From: Sipunculus nudus
Taxonomy: Eukaryota > Annelida > Sipuncula > Golfingiida > Sipunculidae
Direction: 5' to 3'
Assembly (NCBI GenBank): GCA_026874595.1
Contig: CM049310.1
Location: forward strand, 65,920,056-65,984,055
Length of the DNA: 64,000 bases
Shown here: one piece after another, positions 26,028-37,350 of the stretch
How the letters are laid out: each line of letters starts with the position of its first letter
How positions within the stretch are numbered: the stretch's first letter is position 1
Notes under the pieces: generated by a model
Told to the model about the DNA's origin: nothing
The model's database searches: none
Seen by the model: only the letters and a program-made list of their open reading frames with translations
Program-made: the position numbers and the translations under genes

Positions 26028-26341
26028 TGTATCCAGATAGGCAGCACCACATGTTGTACCACATATTGTATACTTTGTGGAGAATACATTGCTGTCCATT
26101 ACTCAGAACTGCTGTGATATTTCGACCTGAAACTCTGCATGTCTATTTATATTGGATACGTCGATTTCTTACTTTCAGACCGATGGAATAATCTGCACTT
26201 GTTTTCGTGCGTGCATTTTCTCTTGGCGAAAATTACTCATATCTGAAAAATTTTAAGAGTGATTTTCATCGTTTCAGCCTGTAATTTGGTATGGCCATGC
26301 ATCCACGATAGCTTTGTGGTACACATGACAGATGGCGCCAT
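26028..26341 (+). repeat. Left 314-bp direct repeat flanking the LINE
   Basis: Identical by eye to 30042-30355 over the full 314 bp. The two copies sit exactly at the edges of the LINE. It is read as a very long target-site duplication, because the sequence belongs to local repeat DNA (it ends ...GATGGCGCCA) and not to the LINE. Confidence 0.8.
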
Positions 26342-29300
26342 ATATATATCTTTATTCTGGAAATGAAGGCCTCAGGCCCATATATCCAACATATATACAT
26401 ACAAAATACATAATACATAATACATGGTCACGTGAAAAAAAAAAAACCAATAAATGATAAGAATAAATAATTAATAAATAAACAATTAAATGAATACAGT
26501 TTTCAAAAATACACAGTTATCATTAATAAAATATTAACAGAAATAACAATTTTATCAACTGAATAAATACCCAATGTAATTTTATCAGGTAACTATTTGT
26601 GTTTCACAAAATGATTAAAGTTAATGGTAATTACATAGAATAAATTTCATAACAACATAAAATATGAATATTAATATATACATAAAATATAATATACATA
26701 AAATTGTTCACTTACTAGTTCAAAGAATCATTTAGAATTGACTCTCTTTTAACAAATGCAAAATATACAAATGCTGAAAGCTTATTAATTGTGACATAAT
26801 TTGTTGTGGACATTAATGAAACAAAAGACATATCTTTAAATTCAGACAGATATTTTTCTCTTAATGAAATATATAAAGGACATTTAATGACAAAATGGAA
26901 CTCATCTTCAATATATGATTCTCCATGTTTAAGACAAAATTTACAACATCTCTCTTCCCAGGCTATTTTCTTGTGGCGACCAACTTCTACTTCTAAGCTA
27001 TGTGATGATGTTCTAAGTCTTGCTAAACTAATTCTATATCTTTTATTTGGAACTGCTGATAAATATAATTCAGTGTTTAATAAGCTTTTAAAGATAGCAT
27101 ATGTTTTTAATCTTCCATTATTTTCTATGTTAGCTGTCCATTCTTGTCTTTCATTATCATGCAACCTTTGTTTGAAACCTGACAGAAATATATTAATATT
27201 ACCTACATCTTGAAATATCCATGTATATCCAAATCCGATTGAAAATAATATATTTTTTACCCTTGTTGCCCACGTATACTTTCCTAATTCATCTAGCCTA
27301 TGTAATTTAGAATATAAACGCTTAGGGTACCTATAATTTTCCATTCTTAGTAATTTAACCCAATAAGAAATACATTTTAACATAAATCTGATTTTCAGAG
27401 AAAACCTTCCACACTCACCAAGTGCTGCAGCATTTGGTGAAGAAGAGTTAATCCCAAGTATGTATTTACAAAATTTATTGTGGACCTGTTCTATTTTATC
27501 TTGTTTTTTGTAACCCCACAATTCACTGCCATATGAAAGTACAGGTACAACCATCTTATCAAATAAAGAAAATGATTCTTTTACAGTAATATATTTATTA
27601 TCAGAAATGAATTTTCTTATCATTAAAACAGTTTTATTTGCTTGACACACAAGATGTTTTTCCATTTCTACCCATTTCAGACAAGAAGTAAATACCCCTC
27701 CTAAATACCTATAACTATTGACTACTTCAAGCTTTCTTCCTTTATAATACCATTTTTCATATTTCTTTAACGTCCCCCCATTTCTAAATACAACAACTTT
27801 AGTTTTGTCCACATTCAACTTCATTCCATAACGGTTACAAAAATATTCAAGTTTATCAATTTGATTCTGTAATCTTCCAACTGTGTCTCCAAAACAAACA
27901 ATATCATCAGCGAACATAAGCATTGTCAAAGGTTGTGTTTCCTGGTCTACAAATATACCTTGATTTAAATCCTGCATTATATAATACAATTCATTCATGA
28001 AGAAGGTAAATAAAAGTGGGCTTATCATACAACCCTGTCTTACTCCAATATTACATGAAAAATATTCTGAAAGCCCCTCATTTGTAATTACACATGACTG
28101 AAATTTAGCATACATGGACTTTAGAATATTTAACATTTTTCCTTTTATCCCACACTTATGAAGTACATAAAATAATATTTTGTGTTGTAAACAATCGAAA
28201 GCTTTGGAAAAATCTATGAAAATTGCATAAAATCTTCCTTTTTTCCTCGTCAGATATGTTTCAATTAAAGACATTAGAGTAAACATATTATCTGTAGCAC
28301 TGTATTTTCTTCTGTAACCTGCCTGTTCTTCAAGAAATATACTGTTGGCTTCAGCCCATTTAATTAATCTTTCATTAAGAATTTTTGTGAATAACTTGCT
28401 AACAGTATTTAATAGTGAGATACCTCTATAATTATTTGGATCATTGGTGGAGCCCTTTTTATGTAATGGAAAAATTATGGCTTTAGACCATTCAGCTGGG
28501 AATTCACCTTTAGAATAAATAGTATTAAAGAAACTTTCTAATAATGGTACTAAAAGAGTTTGGTTTTCTTTCAATAATTCAACAGTGATCCCATCTGGAC
28601 CAGGAGCTTTACCACTTTTCATATCCAATAAAGTTTTCCTTATTTCCTCTTGGTTTATATCCATATTAATATCATTTAAGAGTTCATCTGAGTTATCATC
28701 CTGAAAGTTATATTCATCAATGTACTTTTCAAAGTCCTTATCTAAAGAATTAAAACTCTCTGTGAACAGACCTTTAAAATATTTAACCCATTTATCTTTT
28801 GTGATGTTACTGCTTACATTGTTTCTCTTTGATACTTTGATCTTCCTAAACAAATCATTTAATGTTCTACATTGCTGTAGATCCCTTATTAGTGAACGAT
28901 TGTATTCCATCTTATGCAACTTACATATTTCTTTAAATTTTAATTTAGCTATTTTATATTCCATAAAATCAGTTTCACTGTTTGACATTCTGAATTTATT
29001 CAAAGCTCTGTATTTTTCTCTCTTCATATTTGTACATCCTTCTGTCCACCAATTCGGCTGCTTGTATATTAATTTATTTGCCTTACCACTAGTTTTCTTT
29101 TCATAAGTTTGTATTGCTATGTACTCAAATAAATTTTGTAACAGAGAAGCACTATTTTCAATATCATTTAACATATGGTTTTGAAAAGTGTCAATTTTAT
29201 TTAAAACATATTGATCCTGTATTGGTTGATAGTTAGTGTTTTTTCTTTTTCGATATTGGTTCCATTCAATTATATCTTTTGCTATATTGGTTTGATCTAT

Positions 29301-30041
29301 ATAAAATTCTATTTCAAATGTTGCAGTTACTGGAAAATGATCAGATGTGTCATTATTTAAAACCTCAAAAGATTTAAAATTATTAAAAATCTCAGAACTT
29401 ACAATAATATAATCAATAAGTGATGCCCCTTTGGATGACATATATGTCATATTCCCATCAGTATCTGGTGCAAGTCTGCCATTTAAGGTATGAACATTTA
29501 AATTTATACACAATTCTTGAAGCGAGTGCCCAAATTTGTTAATAACTTTATCTTTGGATTTTCTTGGAGAAATACAATTATCTCCAGAGTATTCATTTAC
29601 TGATAAATGTTTTAAGTTGTCATTTTCTAAATAGTCTTTTAAATTTCCCATCCTAGCATTTAAATCTCCCATAATTATCAAGTTTAGTTCTCCATATGTT
29701 TCAAACAGTTCTTCTAAGATATTCTCAAGTCTTTTAATTCCATTTGCTGTGCCCAACTGGTTATATATAACTGAATATTCAGGTGCGATGTATGCAGATA
29801 TAACAGCAACATTTTTACAAAGTCCTAATTCTTCACCATTTAAGATAATAATAACTATATCAGTAAATTTTGTAATGACATGCATTATATGTTTTGTTAA
29901 AAAATCTTTTATATAAACAATAACCCCTCCTCCCTTCAAATCTTTACGAATACTAGAGTATCCTTGGTATCCCAAGATATCACCAACAAATTGTTCATCT
30001 GATTTAGCCCAAGATTCAGTTATGACAATCATATCGTATTG
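26342..30041 (-). mobile_element. LINE (non-LTR retrotransposon), 5'-truncated recent insertion
   Basis: A 3.7-kb insertion on the minus strand between two identical 314-bp direct repeats. Its 3' end is at the left and closes with a short TA-rich tail (TATATATATC on the plus strand) instead of poly-A. About 370 bases of AT-rich 3' UTR precede that tail. Only one long frame is present and the element starts inside the endonuclease domain, so it is 5'-truncated. The absence of stops and the identical flanks suggest a young insertion. Confidence 0.85.
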
Positions 30042-30113
30042 TGTATCCAGATAGGCAGCACCACATGTTGTACCACATATTGTATACTTTGTGGAGAATA
30101 CATTGCTGTCCAT
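26715..30113 (-). CDS. LINE polyprotein: endonuclease and reverse transcriptase (5'-truncated)
   Basis: The open frame has 1132 codons. Residues 1-24 are encoded by the flanking target duplication and are not part of the element; LINE sequence starts at residue 25. An APE-type endonuclease follows: TESWA (catalytic Glu) near residue 34, MGDLNARMGN near 147, and SDHFPV near 260. The N-terminal Asn-containing motif is missing because of the truncation. Reverse transcriptase motifs follow in order: KAPGPDGITVELL, IFIDFSKAFDCLQH, GVRQGCMISPLLF and the catalytic FADDIV. The C-terminus has a Cys-rich zinc-knuckle-like segment (CCKFC then EDEFHFVIKC). The enzyme would nick target DNA and copy its RNA there (target-primed reverse transcription). 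The clade is not certain; it is a jockey/CR1-like APE LINE. Without its 5' end and promoter this copy is probably immobile, though its frame is open. Confidence 0.9.
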   Translation of the reverse strand: MDSNVFSTKYTICGTTCGAAYLDTQYDMIVITESWAKSDEQFVGDILGYQGYSSIRKDLKGGGVIVYIKDFLTKHIMHVITKFTDIVIIILNGEELGLCKNVAVISAYIAPEYSVIYNQLGTANGIKRLENILEELFETYGELNLIIMGDLNARMGNLKDYLENDNLKHLSVNEYSGDNCISPRKSKDKVINKFGHSLQELCINLNVHTLNGRLAPDTDGNMTYMSSKGASLIDYIIVSSEIFNNFKSFEVLNNDTSDHFPVTATFEIEFYIDQTNIAKDIIEWNQYRKRKNTNYQPIQDQYVLNKIDTFQNHMLNDIENSASLLQNLFEYIAIQTYEKKTSGKANKLIYKQPNWWTEGCTNMKREKYRALNKFRMSNSETDFMEYKIAKLKFKEICKLHKMEYNRSLIRDLQQCRTLNDLFRKIKVSKRNNVSSNITKDKWVKYFKGLFTESFNSLDKDFEKYIDEYNFQDDNSDELLNDINMDINQEEIRKTLLDMKSGKAPGPDGITVELLKENQTLLVPLLESFFNTIYSKGEFPAEWSKAIIFPLHKKGSTNDPNNYRGISLLNTVSKLFTKILNERLIKWAEANSIFLEEQAGYRRKYSATDNMFTLMSLIETYLTRKKGRFYAIFIDFSKAFDCLQHKILFYVLHKCGIKGKMLNILKSMYAKFQSCVITNEGLSEYFSCNIGVRQGCMISPLLFTFFMNELYYIMQDLNQGIFVDQETQPLTMLMFADDIVCFGDTVGRLQNQIDKLEYFCNRYGMKLNVDKTKVVVFRNGGTLKKYEKWYYKGRKLEVVNSYRYLGGVFTSCLKWVEMEKHLVCQANKTVLMIRKFISDNKYITVKESFSLFDKMVVPVLSYGSELWGYKKQDKIEQVHNKFCKYILGINSSSPNAAALGECGRFSLKIRFMLKCISYWVKLLRMENYRYPKRLYSKLHRLDELGKYTWATRVKNILFSIGFGYTWIFQDVGNINIFLSGFKQRLHDNERQEWTANIENNGRLKTYAIFKSLLNTELYLSAVPNKRYRISLARLRTSSHSLEVEVGRHKKIAWEERCCKFCLKHGESYIEDEFHFVIKCPLYISLREKYLSEFKDMSFVSLMSTTNYVTINKLSAFVYFAFVKRESILNDSLN

Positions 30114-30355
30114 TACTCAGAACTGCTGTGATATTTCGACCTGAAACTCTGCATGTCTATTTATATTGGATACGTCGATTTCTTACTTTCAGACCGATGG
30201 AATAATCTGCACTTGTTTTCGTGCGTGCATTTTCTCTTGGCGAAAATTACTCATATCTGAAAAATTTTAAGAGTGATTTTCATCGTTTCAGCCTGTAATT
30301 TGGTATGGCCATGCATCCACGATAGCTTTGTGGTACACATGACAGATGGCGCCAT
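30042..30355 (+). repeat. Right 314-bp direct repeat flanking the LINE
   Basis: Partner of 26028-26341 (offset 4014 bp). It supplies the apparent start codon at 30113 of the LINE reading frame. Confidence 0.8.
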
Positions 30356-30399
30356 CTAGTATCAGTTATTCGTAGAATATATTCATGCATTTATGTCAC

Positions 30400-31480
30400 G
30401 GGTGTTTGACGAATTCGTCAAAAAATTTGCATAATGGTATGTATTTGGTACTTTAATGCCACATACTAGCTTGTTGACTTACAGTTTCCAGTGGAGTCTA
30501 CCCATAAAAAATGGTTTTAGTAACATATCTATATTTGCACATATCTGAGGAGTGGATGCATGTAGTTTTTAATGTTCATTAGTCATTGAAACCTTTGTCT
30601 TAAAACAAATAGGTGGTGTAACCAACTGTTACATGCTGTCCCGTTTGGGGAGCACATATTTATGCGCTTTTTCTCAGGATTGAGTGGAATTTCGGTCCGA
30701 AACCTTGCATGTCCATGGATCTTGAATGACATATTTTACACATGCCTGATGGTGCCATGTACAATCTTTTCAAGGTTAGTCCATACATAAATGTAGGGAT
30801 GGGATGTTAGGAAGATTCCATACCACACTTTATACATGCTTCCGTTATCGTTGTAGACTTTCTTCTAGTTTCTGTGGTAAAGTGAGTCTTCTTTGTAGTT
30901 TTCGAATACCAACGTGATAATGCTTTCTTGGCTTTTGATCGACATTGTTTGCCACTGTTCCCTACAAGGATATATACATATATATATAATAATGCAAATA
31001 GTTGTAATAAGCAATTAAAATTGTAAGCATTTTCATGTTTTATGAAAAACTTTTTGCAATTAAACTAAGTAGAAGCAAATATCAAACGTTTATCAAATGG
31101 TTTTACAAAAATGTAATTAAAGGTTAGAAATTAGAACAAATGTTCAATATAGCGGGATCAGTGTAGAAGAAAAATATATGTTAAGCTAACATATTTAAAG
31201 GTTATGTGTTCAATTTTAGACGAGTAAGCAAATTAGTAAATTGTACATGGAAATATCAGTCAGATAACTGACAAATATGCTGGCATATAGTTTATAGCTT
31301 TTAGACCAGCACAAATACCTTGCTCCATTCTGTCGGAAAAGTGACGGGAGCAAAGAATTAGTCTGAAATGGTCACAAGGACTACTGCGGGTACAATTCCT
31401 CTGGTTCCAGTTTCGGGAATCTCCAGCTGTTGTTGAGAAATGACGAATGACTATATTTTTCCATTATGAACTGTGTCCAT
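30400..31480. other. No gene recognised
   Basis: AT-rich unique or old repeat sequence. A short stretch near 30540 (ATATCTGAGGAGTGGATGCA) resembles 25970, so the LINE target was already a repeated block. Nothing coding is seen. Confidence 0.4.
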
Positions 31481-31484
31481 TTTT

Positions 31485-31513
31485 AGCTCAGCTGACTATA
31501 AGTCATCTGAGCT
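31485..31513 (+). repeat. AGCTCAG hairpin at the end of a GTCCGTCC-rich repeat
   Basis: AGCTCAG, then TGACT, a short loop, AGTCA, then CTGAGCT form a near-perfect stem-loop. It is followed by a GTCCGTCC-rich stretch (31520-31600). The same unit occurs in the opposite direction at 40470-40554, so this is the end of an interspersed repeat family. Confidence 0.55.
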
Positions 31514-31653
31514 ATAGTCATGGTCCATTGTCCGTCGTCCGTCCGTCTGTCGTGCCGTCCGTCCGTCCTTCCGTCTGTCCGTCTGGATGTCCGTCCGTAA
31601 GACTGGCACGTTTCGACACCGTTGGACCTACGAATCTGAATTTCGGCATACAA

Positions 31654-33545
31654 TTAGATGTCCCAATAATCTCCTACCATGCCAAAAATTGGGTCAATAG
31701 GACTTCGTTCCTTTGAGATATTAAGGAAAAACCTCAATTTTTTATTGGAAATCTATTTTCACACTTCAGGACTGCCTAATATCAAAACCACTCATCTTGT
31801 TTTCTTCATATTTACCATAAATATTCCTCTATATAGTTCCTATGTACATGCCAGATATTAAGTCAGTATTATATAATTTAAAAAAGTTATGGGCCCAAAC
31901 ATAATGGACTTTGTAAAAAAATCAGGAAGATATTTGGTCGCTTAAGACCAAAAGTGTTAAAGGTAGGGACTTTTTTCCAGTAATACAACTTTAAATAATC
32001 AAAATTTAATTGTATACCAAAAATTAGATCAAAATCTGTTAAATTTTTTTAAATATTGGCAAAAAATATAAAATTGGTACCTTAAATTTTGCCCAACTTT
32101 GGCCATGGCACGTTTTTTTCCTGTAAGTACTGTGGATTTAATTTTCACACCATGTATACATAAGGATTTAATCTGTTAAAATCTGAAATTTGAAAATAAA
32201 AGCTGCAAAATTAGGCTAGTTGTTGAATTTTTTTTGGAGGCTCTTGTTGTATTCCCTTGCATTGTCAAGCAGTCCACTTTGATGACTGTAGGTCATTCAG
32301 TGCACATCTCTATGCTCCCCAGGCTGTTGACATAATTTTAGATGTCCCCATAATCTCCTACCATGCCAAAAATTGGGTCAACAGGACTTCGTTCCTTTGA
32401 GATATTAAGGAAAAACCTCAATTTTTTATTGGAAATCTATTTTCACACTTCAGGACTGCCTAATATCAAAACCACTCATCTTGTTTTCTTCATATTTACC
32501 ATAAATATTCCTCTATATAGTTCCTATGTACATGCCAGATATTAAGTCAGTATTATATAATTTAAAAAAGTTATGGGCCCAAACATAATGGACTTTGTAA
32601 AAAAATCAGGAAGACATTTGGTCGCTTAAGACCAAAAGTGTTAAAGGTAGGGACTTTTTTCCAGTAATACAACTTTAATTAATCAAAATTTAATTGTATA
32701 CCAAAAATTAGATCAAAATCTGTTAAATTTTTTTAAATATTGGCAAAAAATATAAAATTGGTACCTTAAATTTTGCCCAACTTTGGCCATGGCACGTTTT
32801 TTTCCTGTAAGTACTGTGGATTTAATTTTCACACCATGTATACATAAGGATTTAATCTGTTAAAATCTGAAATTTGAAAATAAAAGCTGCAAAATTAGGC
32901 TAGTTGTTGAATTTTTTTTGGAGGCTCTTGTTGTATTCCCTTGCATTGTCAAGCAGTTCACTTTGATGACTGTAGGTCATTCAGTGCACATCTCTATGCT
33001 CCCCAGGCTGTTGACATAATTTTAGATGTCCCCAAAATCTCCTACCATACCGAAAATTGGGTCATTAGGACTTTGTTCCTTCGAGATATTAAGGGAAAAA
33101 AACTCCGTTTTCCATAAAAAAAAGCCATTGTTACACTTCAAGGCTGCCTAATATCAAAACCACTGATCTGTTTTTGATCGTATTTAGTATTCACATTCTT
33201 TTATACATTTTCTATGAACATACCAAAAATTAGGTCAGTATTGGGTATTATTATGAAGTTATGGAACAAAACATAATGAAATTTTTTAAATAATCAGGAA
33301 ATATATTTACTCACCTAACATGAGAATTGCTGAACCTAGAGACTTTTTTTCAGTAATATAACTTTATTTAATCAAGATTCAATTGTTTACCCAAAATTAG
33401 ATCTGAATTTAGCAAATTTTTCAAGTTATTAGCATAAATAAAAAATCAATACCTTAAATTTTGTCCAACTTTGGCACTGTTGATTTGATTTTCCCAGCAT
33501 ATATGCATAAGGATTTAATCTTTTAAAATCTGAACTTTCAAAAGA
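31654..33545 (+). repeat. 684-bp tandem repeat, three copies
   Basis: Copies start at 31654, 32338 and 33022, exactly 684 bp apart, each beginning TTAGATGTCCC. Copies 1 and 2 differ at only a few bases. Copy 3 is much more diverged and fades out near 33545. The same 60-codon open frame appears in copies 1 and 2 but not in copy 3, and shows no coding character. Confidence 0.8.
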
Positions 33546-33619
33546 AATTGATTGGAATGAATAGCTTTTATTCATGTTTTCATACACCATGTCAAGTGTT
33601 GTTTACATCTAGCCCACCT

Positions 33620-33644
33620 CCCGGCTGTAAATATTCCATGCTTT
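33620..33644 (+). repeat. Left terminal inverted repeat of the CACTA element
   Basis: 25 bp, identical to the reverse complement of 52035-52059. It starts CCCGGCTG and contains TTCCATGC, which links it to the subterminal motif. Confidence 0.7.
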
Positions 33645-34380
33645 ATAATAAAATCCATGGAAAATGCCTTGGAAAACATGGAAATCCATGGAAAACCAGA
33701 GTAAAACCATGGATGTCCATGCTTCACTGAGACACTAACCATGGAATATTTGTAAGTTGTCCATGGTATACCAAGGACACCATGGAAGTTATCCATTGAA
33801 ACCATGGACTTCCATGGAAATCCATGGAAAAGAATAACAAAACCATGGATTTCCATGCTTAATTGAGACACTTACCATGGAATATTTGTACATTGTCCAT
33901 GGTGTATGAAGGACACCATGGAATTTATTCACTGAAACCATGGACTTCCTTGGAAATCCATGGAAAACAAAACAAAACCAGGGGTTTCCATGCTTTATTG
34001 GAAACTAACCTTGGAATAATATTAAATTGTCCATGGTATACCAAGGACATGATGGAAGTTATTTATTGAAACCATGGACTTCCTTGGAAATCCATGGAAA
34101 ACATAACAAAAACAGGTTTCAATGCATTTATTTGGAAACTAACCTTGGAATATTAGTAAATTGTCCATGGTATACCATGGACACCAATGAAAAATCATGG
34201 AAAAACATAACAAAAACAGGTTTCAATGCATTTATTTGGAAACTAACCTTGGAATATTAGTAAATTGTCCATGGTATACCATGGACACCAATGAAAAATC
34301 ATGGAAAAACATAACAAAAACATTTTCCATGCTTAATTTGATACTAACCTTGGAATCTTAGTAAATTGTCCTTGCTGTTG
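33645..34380 (+). repeat. Left subterminal CCATGG array
   Basis: A degenerate tandem array of about 135-bp units (TTGTCCATGG at about 33757, 33893, 34027, 34161 and 34265) containing roughly 22 CCATGG palindromes, often as TCCATGGAAA. It fades out near 34370. It lies directly inside the left terminal repeat, where CACTA elements place transposase or accessory-protein binding sites. Confidence 0.75.
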
Positions 34381-34399
34381 TGACCTTTTCTGTTAAATT

Positions 34400-37340
34400 G
34401 ACAAAAACACTCACACAAACATGTAATAGGGAAATGTCAATAGAAAAAAATTATTTGAGATAGCTAGCTATCTGTTTAAAAGGGAGTATTTTTGCAGCAT
34501 AAATTCAATCATAACAGTATGTTTTATCAATATTGTATTATTTTATCTACTTGAAAAATGAAAATCAAAATTAAACATTTTGTTGGGGGAGTAAAAATTG
34601 ATGCGGGCGGTGCCTTAGAACCATACCTTTTAATATTAATTTTTTGGTCTTAAACTTTGCATTTTACCAGTGTTACTGGTCTCAACAGTACACAAGACTC
34701 CTAAGAGCACAGATCACGAGTTCGAGTACCGTTATCACCAAAGCAGCCGTGAGATTGATCACAGTCGACCCCAACCAGGGTCTGGTGCGCTGCAGTTGTT
34801 CTGCAGCTGTTAATTAATATCCTCATCCTCAACTAATGAATTTGAAAGTAATAAACTGCAGATAACTTAAATAAAATCTAATTGCTAATTAATAAAAAGA
34901 AATATGAAAAAAACAAAATTTAATCACAAAAATTGGGAAATTAGACAAAAGGAGAGATAATTGCAGTTCAGGGGGGGCCACGTGCCAAAGGCACACCCTC
35001 CGGATCCGCCACTGATAGCAAAGGCCATTTAATGCATACACACACACACATATATATATTAGTATTAGCTTCAGTGAAAGGACGGCAAGAACTGGATGCG
35101 ACGGGGGGGGGGGGGGGGGGGGCTGACACATGCATTATATAATTATTATACACATTGTTTATACAGAAAAAAGATTTGCTTGCACTGTTACACTGCTGAA
35201 GTGAGTAAAAGTTTGAGCATATCAAAGTCCTACATTATCCACCCAAAATTCAGGTGCTGAACCAGATCACCCATTAAATTTAATTAATTTATAGACGGAC
35301 AGACAAACAAATCAATACTGGCAAAAACATAACCTCTGCTTGGTGGAGGAAAATTTGAACCACTAACTGTGAACGATCAGGTGTAATGAGCCACCACTGG
35401 ATTTTGATTACAGTCTTATGAATTTATAAATGATGGGCCATGGATTAATTTAAGCCTGTGTTAGGCTGTCATTCCAGGAGCACGAGCATTTACCGCGTGA
35501 CTTCCTGCACAAAATGGTGTGGGTAACCGCGGTGCCAGAACGTTTCCATGAATGAGAATTTTCTGCGATAATGTTTCCCTCTAAATCGCCTGATAAAGGT
35601 TTTGCCTAGCCTGTCGCACAAATTGCTGGGAACCTGCGTCCATGGAAAGGCTCCATGGTTAAGACACTAGAGCGATTTTGACGCTGTCACAACGCAATCG
35701 CATCGCAGAAAAATTGTGTTCATGGAAAGGCAGCCTTCAGCAATTACTTAATTTTAGTATGCCATGTCATAAACAAATAGATTAACATGCAAACATTGTG
35801 ATGACTGTCAAGTCGGTCAGACATATATTGCACATTCAACATATTTGATGTTTTCCTATATTTTGGCACAAACATTTTCCACAAAATATCAAAATAAAAC
35901 ATTTAATTGATAATATAGGTTTATTTTGTTATAAGTGATTAAACTTGAATAAAATTACTACAACACAAATTTCCTCCATTTGTCAGTGAACCAAAGTGTA
36001 ACTTTTGACAAATTATATTCCAGTGTACAATGACATCAAAACAGCTACATGCCTCATTTGCTCACATTAATCAAAAGTCTGGTACATTGGAACAATCTGC
36101 TACATGATTAATAAACAATTCAGCACAGCTGATAAATTATTCACGTTAAATGTAGGTATTGGTTTAATGTTTTATTTATAACAGACAATATACTTTAACT
36201 TCAGTTGTAGTTGCTGGATTAGTTTTAACTAGTATTGCAAAAAAGCTCTGTTCTAATGAGCCAGGTATTACAATGACCTCATCATTATATATTTTTTAAA
36301 AATTTATGAGCAAACCAAGTAATGATTAACAGTATACATAAAAATAAATGGTTAACTAGCCTTGTACAACAGCTCTTCTGCACAAAATATTATATGTTCA
36401 GTGGCTTACATGGCTTAAATGCATACAATAACAAATCATGCAGACAACAATCAGTTTTTACATTTTTGTGGGGAGATATACAAGTGGGACCGTAAGTTTA
36501 AGTCAAGACAGCAAGTAAATACACGTAATGATCTTTTCTTCTATGAATTTATTATTTTTAGATTTCCCCAAATACTTTTACAATATTAAATTGCAAGACT
36601 AAAGTAAAACAGATATGAATTTTGCCATAAAATGGGAAAATGGTCTGCTGGTGCACACAGATTTTCATTGAGCTTAAAAAAAAAATGTGAACTTTGTTCC
36701 ACTTCATGTTCAGTTATATGGAATAGATTGAAAACATGGGTTATGACCATCAGCTGACATACACTGTCACCAACTTTGTTGTTAATCAAAATAGAAAATT
36801 AATATATAATACATATAATAATCCTACCATGTGTTTAAGTGGAAAAGTATTATCACTGATACCATGATAATCATAAATTGTGGGGTATACTCAATAATTA
36901 CACCAGGTTTCATAAGATCAGTCCAAGGGTCCAAGAAGAATTCTCCAGAAACACATGCGGCAGCAAAACTGGAGAGATAAAAAACAATTTCTGCATAACT
37001 GTTTGGTGGATAAAATTTAATGAAATATTTGCTCTAAAGCATGAAGGATATATGAAAGTGAAGAGTTCTCATTGATATCAAATTTAAAGTTGTATTCTGT
37101 CCAGTGTTCATATAGTCCTGGCATTTGTTCAAAGGAAAGGTTGCACAGAGAAAATAGTTTTTGATCTGCTGGTACATCCATGCAACAATTTGTATTGGGA
37201 TACAGAAGGTTCCCTCTACTATCATGATAATAAGGAGAATAAAACAAATTATTAATCTCACCGTGTCATAATTTAGGTACCGTAGCATGCATGTATGTCA
37301 GAACAAGTATACTGAATGAAAGTATGGCTGATTTATGGTA
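34400..37340. other. Non-coding interior of the CACTA element
   Basis: AT-rich, with a (CA)n(TA)n microsatellite at 35038-35060 and a G run of about 20 bases at 35103-35123. A weak tRNA-like stretch near 34725 (GAGTTCGAGTACC) may be an old SINE. No protein-coding frame is supported. The left part of this stretch would include the transposase 3' UTR. Confidence 0.4.
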
Positions 37341-37350
37341 GGCTTATAAA

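Noticed and set aside
26806-29106. Antisense open frames of 135 and 128 codons across the LINE
   Set aside because: They are shadows of the reverse transcriptase frame and show no domain of their own.
26028-30355. Identical 314-bp direct repeats could be LTRs of an LTR retrotransposon
   Set aside because: The interior encodes an APE endonuclease and LINE-type reverse transcriptase, with no gag, protease or integrase. The repeat belongs to local repeat DNA and lacks TG...CA ends.
33572-34260. Several open frames rich in Met, His, Pro and Trp in the CCATGG array, and similar ones at 51468-52091
   Set aside because: They are translations of the tandem CCATGG motif on both strands and change from unit to unit.
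37017-37288. Short minus-strand open frames downstream of the transposase stop
   Set aside because: They lie in the probable 3' UTR, are hydrophobic by AT-rich composition and match nothing I recognise.
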